Assembly (NCBI GenBank): GCA_027083815.1
Contig: JALWMR010000224.1
Coordinates: 1-32,398 of the forward strand
Direction of reading: 5' to 3'
Length of the DNA stretch: 32,398 nucleotides
From: Thiotrichaceae bacterium
Lineage (GTDB): Bacteria > Pseudomonadota > Gammaproteobacteria > Thiotrichales > Thiotrichaceae
The notes under the pieces are model-generated. The model was given only the letters and a program-made list of their open reading frames with translations. It did not search any database and was not told the origin of the DNA. Of the stretch, positions 28,676-32,398 are shown one piece after another; positions within the stretch are counted from its first letter, which is position 1; the number at the start of each line of letters is the position of its first letter. A program made the translations under genes and the position numbers.

Positions 28676-28765
28676 GCCCCAGTTTGTATTATATATTCTT
28701 AAATAAACATGACATTATAACGCTTGTTTAGTTCAGGGGCACCATAAAGATAAAGTAGTGTTAGA

Positions 28766-28789
28766 TTCATTTTATCTTGATAAAATGAA
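28766..28789. promoter_or_regulatory. Perfect 11-bp-arm palindrome in the mrdA / DUF2058 divergent intergenic region
   Basis: TTCATTTTATC-TT-GATAAAATGAA. Confidence 0.6.
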
Positions 28790-28816
28790 GGCTTTGATAA
28801 TTTGAGATAAAAATAA

Positions 28817-29323
28817 ATGAGTTCATTGAGTGATCAATTATTAAAAGCGGGGTTTGTTAGCGAAGAACAGGTCAAAAAAGCGATTGAAAAAAAAATAAAG
28901 AAGCCAACAACGTATAAATCCAAAAAGACTGAAAAACGCGCTAAAAAGAAGCCTAAGCAAAAACATGAGGAGTCTGATTTAGCTAAATTTTATAGTGAGC
29001 GTAAGCAGCTTGAAAACAAAGAAAAGCAAGAAGCGAAGCGTAAAAAGGAAGAAGCGGCCCGAATAAAAAAAGAGACCAATGCGAAAATTAACAAACTGAT
29101 ACAAGATAATCTTCTAAATGATGATAAGGCAGAGATTCGTTTTAACTTTGTTGTAGGCACGAATATAAAATATCTGTTTGTGACAGAGCAGCAGCAACAA
29201 GACCTTATCGACGGCAAGCTGGCCTTCACTTTTCTGGGCGGTAAAAGGTGCTTAATTCCAGTTGTTACTGCTAATGAAATTTTGGCACTTAATCCACATA
29301 AGGTTGTTATCATCCCAAATTAA
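28817..29323 (+). CDS. DUF2058 family (YaiL-like) protein
   Basis: SSLSDQLLKAGFVSEEQVKKA...K-rich...AEIRFNFVVGTNIKYLFVTEQQQQDLIDGKLAF. Confidence 0.9.
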   Translation: MSSLSDQLLKAGFVSEEQVKKAIEKKIKKPTTYKSKKTEKRAKKKPKQKHEESDLAKFYSERKQLENKEKQEAKRKKEEAARIKKETNAKINKLIQDNLLNDDKAEIRFNFVVGTNIKYLFVTEQQQQDLIDGKLAFTFLGGKRCLIPVVTANEILALNPHKVVIIPN

Positions 29324-29443
29324 TTTTATTGATTAAGATCAATATTGTGATTTACAATGAACCAGTTTAAAAGCACTTGCGACTATATACCGTTGCAAAG
29401 TTTTTTTATTAATTATTACTATACAAGGATTGTGGAGAGAAAT

Positions 29444-29836
29444 ATGGGAATGCTTAAGGATTTTAAAGAGTTTGCACTGAGTGGCAACTTAATTGATATG
29501 GCAACGGGTATTATTATTGGTGTAGCATCGGGAAAATTAATCTCGTCCCTGGTCAATGATGTCATTATGCCACCAATCGGTGTCGCATTAGGAGGGGTGA
29601 ATTTCACTGAGCTTGGCTACAAGTTGGCGGATACCGGTGGTGGTGAAAAAGGCCTGGACCCTATTGAGCTTAAATACGGTGCATTTATTCAAAACTTTAT
29701 CGACTTTTTAATTATTATGGCTGTTGTATTTATTATTATTAAAGTAGCAACACGTAACAAGAAGGAAGAAGAACCAAAGGGCCCAACTCAGGAAGAGTTA
29801 TTAACTGAAATTCGTGATGCGCTTAAAAGTAAGTAA
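29444..29836 (+). CDS. mscL: Large-conductance mechanosensitive channel
   Basis: MGMLKDFKEFALSGNLIDMATGIIIGVASGKLISSLVNDVIMPPIG; start at 29444 preceded by GGAGAG. Confidence 0.96.
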   Translation: MGMLKDFKEFALSGNLIDMATGIIIGVASGKLISSLVNDVIMPPIGVALGGVNFTELGYKLADTGGGEKGLDPIELKYGAFIQNFIDFLIIMAVVFIIIKVATRNKKEEEPKGPTQEELLTEIRDALKSK

Positions 29837-29853
29837 GAAAGAATTCAGTTGCC

Positions 29854-29881
29854 AAAAAGGGCGCAGCATGCGCCCTTTTTT
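29854..29881 (+). terminator. Rho-independent terminator after mscL
   Basis: AAAAAGGGCGCA-GCA-TGCGCCCTTTTTT. Confidence 0.93.
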
Positions 29882-29930
29882 GTGCCTGAAAATAGTGTAA
29901 TATTCAAGTTCACAAACTAGATGGATCCTC

Positions 29931-31547
29931 ATGTCGCTCACCATATCTATTGCTCAGATTAACCCCACTGTTGGTAGCTTTACCGGCAACAATCAGTTGA
30001 TTATTGATGCCATTAATCAAGCCAAAAAAGATAAGGCCGATGCAGTTGTTTTCCCAGAGCTGGCTTTAACAGCTTACCCGCCGGAAGATTTGCTATTTCG
30101 CCCTGCTTTTTTGAAAAAGGTTGAAGTCTCCTTGCAGGAAATAAGTCAGCACTCAGATGGCATAACGGTCATTATCGGTGCGCCAGTCAAACGAGGTAAA
30201 AAGCTTTTTAATATGGCCTGTGTTTATCAGGATGGTAAATGTATCCATCAATATGCCAAACAACATTTACCCAACTACCGTGTTTTTGATGAAAAGCGCT
30301 ATTTCAGGCGAGGTAAAACAGACGGCATTATTACTATTGCCGGGCATAAGATTGGTCTGTTAATTTGTGAAGATATTTGGCGAGAGAAGCCAGCAGTTAA
30401 GGCAAAAAAGGCAGGTGCGGAAGCACTTATCGTTTTAAATGCCTCGCCCTTTAGAGCTGAGAAAACCAGCGAACGAATGGCTTTATTGCAGCAACGCTCC
30501 AGTGAAAATCAATGCCCCATCGTTTATGTCAACCTGGAAGGAGGGCAGGATGAACTGGTTTTTGATGGTGAATCGCTGATTTATGATTCAAGCGGCCAGC
30601 TTGCTTTTCAAGCGCCTAAATTCAAATCTGGCTTATTTACTCAGCCGATTCCTTTTAAGCCGGTCAAGCAGCCCTTAAAGCCTCTGCCCATTAATGTAGA
30701 AGCATGTATTTACAATGCCCTGGTTAAAGGAGTTAAGGATTATGTGCATAAAAATGGCTTCCCCGGCGTTATGTTGGGGCTTTCAGGCGGAGTTGATTCT
30801 GCCCTGACAATGGCAATTGCAGTTGATGCGCTCGGTGCCGAAAATGTAGAAGCTGTGATGATGCCGTTTCGCTATACCGCTGATATCAGTATTGCCGATG
30901 CAGCAAAGCAGGCGAAAACACAGGGCGTTAAATACCGTGAAATTCCCATTGAGCCAATATTTAACAGTTTTATGGAGGCATTGTCGGCGGAGTTTGATGG
31001 GCTTGAGCGGGATGTCACCGAAGAGAATATACAGGCCCGTTCACGTGGTGTGCTACTTATGGCAATGTCGAACAAGATGGGCAAAATGCTACTGGCAACC
31101 GGCAATAAAAGTGAAATGGCCGTGGGCTACGCCACCCTTTATGGCGATATGGCGGGCGGCTATGCACCGCTAAAAGATGTGTTTAAAACGTGTGTTTATT
31201 CACTGGCGCGCTACCGCAATAGTTTGGGAGATGGTGAAATAATCCCCGAACGCGTCATCACCCGACCACCCTCGGCCGAGTTAGCGCCTGATCAAATTGA
31301 TGAAGACTCCTTGCCACATTACGATATTCTGGATGCGGTACTTAGAATGTTTATCGAAGAGTTTCAAAGTGTCGCCGACATTGTGGCACAAGGTTATGAT
31401 GAAGAAACAGTGCGTCGCGTGGCAAACCTGGTATTGCTCAATGAATACAAGCGTCGACAATCCGCGCCGGGAGTGCGAATTACAAAACGCGCCTTTGGCA
31501 AGGATCGGCGCTATCCGATTACCTCACATTATCGCTGGTACTTATAA
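29931..31547 (+). CDS. nadE: Glutamine-dependent NAD+ synthetase
   Basis: N-terminal nitrilase domain (SIAQINPTVGSF, FPELALTAYPPEDLLFR) plus synthetase domain (GLSGGVDSALTMAIAVDALG, LLATGNKSEMAVGYATLYGDMAGGYAPLKD). Confidence 0.97.
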   Translation: MSLTISIAQINPTVGSFTGNNQLIIDAINQAKKDKADAVVFPELALTAYPPEDLLFRPAFLKKVEVSLQEISQHSDGITVIIGAPVKRGKKLFNMACVYQDGKCIHQYAKQHLPNYRVFDEKRYFRRGKTDGIITIAGHKIGLLICEDIWREKPAVKAKKAGAEALIVLNASPFRAEKTSERMALLQQRSSENQCPIVYVNLEGGQDELVFDGESLIYDSSGQLAFQAPKFKSGLFTQPIPFKPVKQPLKPLPINVEACIYNALVKGVKDYVHKNGFPGVMLGLSGGVDSALTMAIAVDALGAENVEAVMMPFRYTADISIADAAKQAKTQGVKYREIPIEPIFNSFMEALSAEFDGLERDVTEENIQARSRGVLLMAMSNKMGKMLLATGNKSEMAVGYATLYGDMAGGYAPLKDVFKTCVYSLARYRNSLGDGEIIPERVITRPPSAELAPDQIDEDSLPHYDILDAVLRMFIEEFQSVADIVAQGYDEETVRRVANLVLLNEYKRRQSAPGVRITKRAFGKDRRYPITSHYRWYL

Positions 31548-31573
31548 TTTTAGGTGTTTAATGAGTATTTCAG

Positions 31574-31610
31574 TAGAAAAGAGGCAAAAACTAGGGGGGT
31601 GTACTTTTAA
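31574..31610 (+). repeat. Dispersed G-tract dyad repeat, copy 7
   Basis: tagaaaagaggcaaaaactaGGGGGGTGTACTTTTaa, 26 nt after the nadE stop. Confidence 0.85.
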
Positions 31611-31730
31611 CTATTTAAATAGGCATCAAAATAGCTTAAAAGCGTCAGTTTTCAAGTCAAATACAATAAAAATAAGTCAAAAAGTACCTGATTTTGTTTC
31701 AATAAGTAATTTTAAGCCCAAAATAAGTAT

Positions 31731-31768
31731 AAAAAAGTACACCCCCCCACTTTTTGCCCTTTTTCTCC
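31731..31768 (-). repeat. Dispersed G-tract dyad repeat, copy 8, inverted relative to copy 7
   Basis: + strand aaaaaagtacacccccccactttttgccctttttctcc, ending 13 nt before tmcA. Confidence 0.85.
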
Positions 31769-31781
31769 AGAGTTAATAAGC

Positions 31782-32398
31782 ATGGGCTTCTCGACAATAG
31801 CGCGTCATCTGTTTGTAGTATCTGGTTCACAGGAAAAAACACTGATTTGCGCTAAACAGCTATGCCAGAATCAGGACTACCAATTTATTAAAGAGCCGAA
31901 GCAGGCAAATAATCTACTGGGGCAAGCGTTTGATGCCGTTATTATTGATTTTAGTGCAGGTTTTGATGCCAATGCCTTTGGTGCAATAGCGGGGACGATA
32001 AAGGCAGGTGGTTTTCTTGTCATGATTATGCCAGCCTTGGCGCAGCAAAAGAAAAGCCTGTTTTTAAGCCGTTTTAGCAGGCTGGCAGAAAAGACCCATC
32101 AGGTACATTTTATCGATGCGCATCAATGCCCGCCGCCACTGTCAGTTGTTGATCATAAAGTCGATTTTGCCAGGGCGAAAGAAGACCAACAAATTGCCGT
32201 TAATAAAATCATTCATGTCCTGACAGGTCATCGTCGCCGTCCATTACTATTAACCGCCGATAGAGGGCGAGGCAAGTCGGCTACATTGGGCCTGGCGGCA
32301 AATAAGCTGATTAAGAAAGGCTATAAAAAAATCATTCTTTGTGCGCCTTCCCGCAAAGCAGCCGAAGTTGTTTTTCAATTTTCTCAGCTTGATTCAAG
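31782..32398 (+). CDS. tmcA: tRNA(Met) cytidine acetyltransferase TmcA, N-terminal part (runs off window)
   Basis: Read directly: MGFSTIARHLFVVSGSQEKTLICAKQLCQN...RRPLLLTADRGRGKSATLGLAANKLIKKGYKKIILCAPSRKAAEVVFQF, with Walker A-like RGRGKS. Absent from the ORF track because it has no stop in the window. Confidence 0.88.
   Translation, partial: MGFSTIARHLFVVSGSQEKTLICAKQLCQNQDYQFIKEPKQANNLLGQAFDAVIIDFSAGFDANAFGAIAGTIKAGGFLVMIMPALAQQKKSLFLSRFSRLAEKTHQVHFIDAHQCPPPLSVVDHKVDFARAKEDQQIAVNKIIHVLTGHRRRPLLLTADRGRGKSATLGLAANKLIKKGYKKIILCAPSRKAAEVVFQFSQLDS

Noticed and set aside
29357-29443. N-terminal extension of MscL in the ORF track
   Set aside because: Canonical MscL start with Shine-Dalgarno is at 29444; the upstream extension is not family-like.
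4411-31768. CRISPR array interpretation of the eight repeats
   Set aside because: Copies are kilobases apart, in both orientations, in different intergenic regions, with no spacers and no cas genes.
4411-31768. Repeats as ordinary Rho-independent terminators
   Set aside because: The stem is A/T only and imperfect in several copies, orientation relative to genes is inconsistent, and one copy lies in a divergent promoter region. The conserved G tract is not explained. Canonical terminators exist separately (13369-13397, 29854-29881).
31297-31776. 159-aa + strand ORF in the supplied track
   Set aside because: Out of frame within nadE, then runs through both repeat copies; no coding character.

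Overview
AT-rich chromosomal window, most likely from a gammaproteobacterium (inferred from gene content and synteny). It is mostly housekeeping genes: a mrdA-rodA-mltB-SPOR lipoprotein-dacA-ybeD-lipB cell-wall/lipoate cluster, aroC, comM/yifB, a bolA-tusA-CDF run, mscL, nadE and the 5' part of tmcA. Accessory content is a small chaperone-usher fimbrial locus with two divergently transcribed paralogous pilin-like genes, and a DUF1800/DUF1501 pair. The most striking unexplained signal is a family of eight dispersed intergenic repeats of about 35 bp. Its G-strand consensus is roughly AGAAAAaGGCaAAAAAGTrGGGGGGTGTACTTTTaaa. It has an A/T-arm dyad (AAAAGTA...TACTTTT) around a G5-G7 tract, and most copies lie just 3' of stop codons. 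Two copies sit head-to-head before tmcA, two in opposite orientation flank the fimbrial locus, and one overlaps the aroC promoter region. Two short non-autonomous elements with GAGACCTTTGCAC-type terminal inverted repeats are also present. Other points: a three-fold DLxALYxxAFGKK motif at the usher N-terminus, convergent usher and pilin stop codons that abut exactly, a SPOR-only lipoprotein at the usual rlpA position, a membrane-anchored Sm-like protein coupled to ycgL, a twin-CX3C lipoprotein, an orphan plasmid-stabilisation-like protein and a 392-aa protein of unknown family. All homology calls are from memory of protein families; no searches were run.
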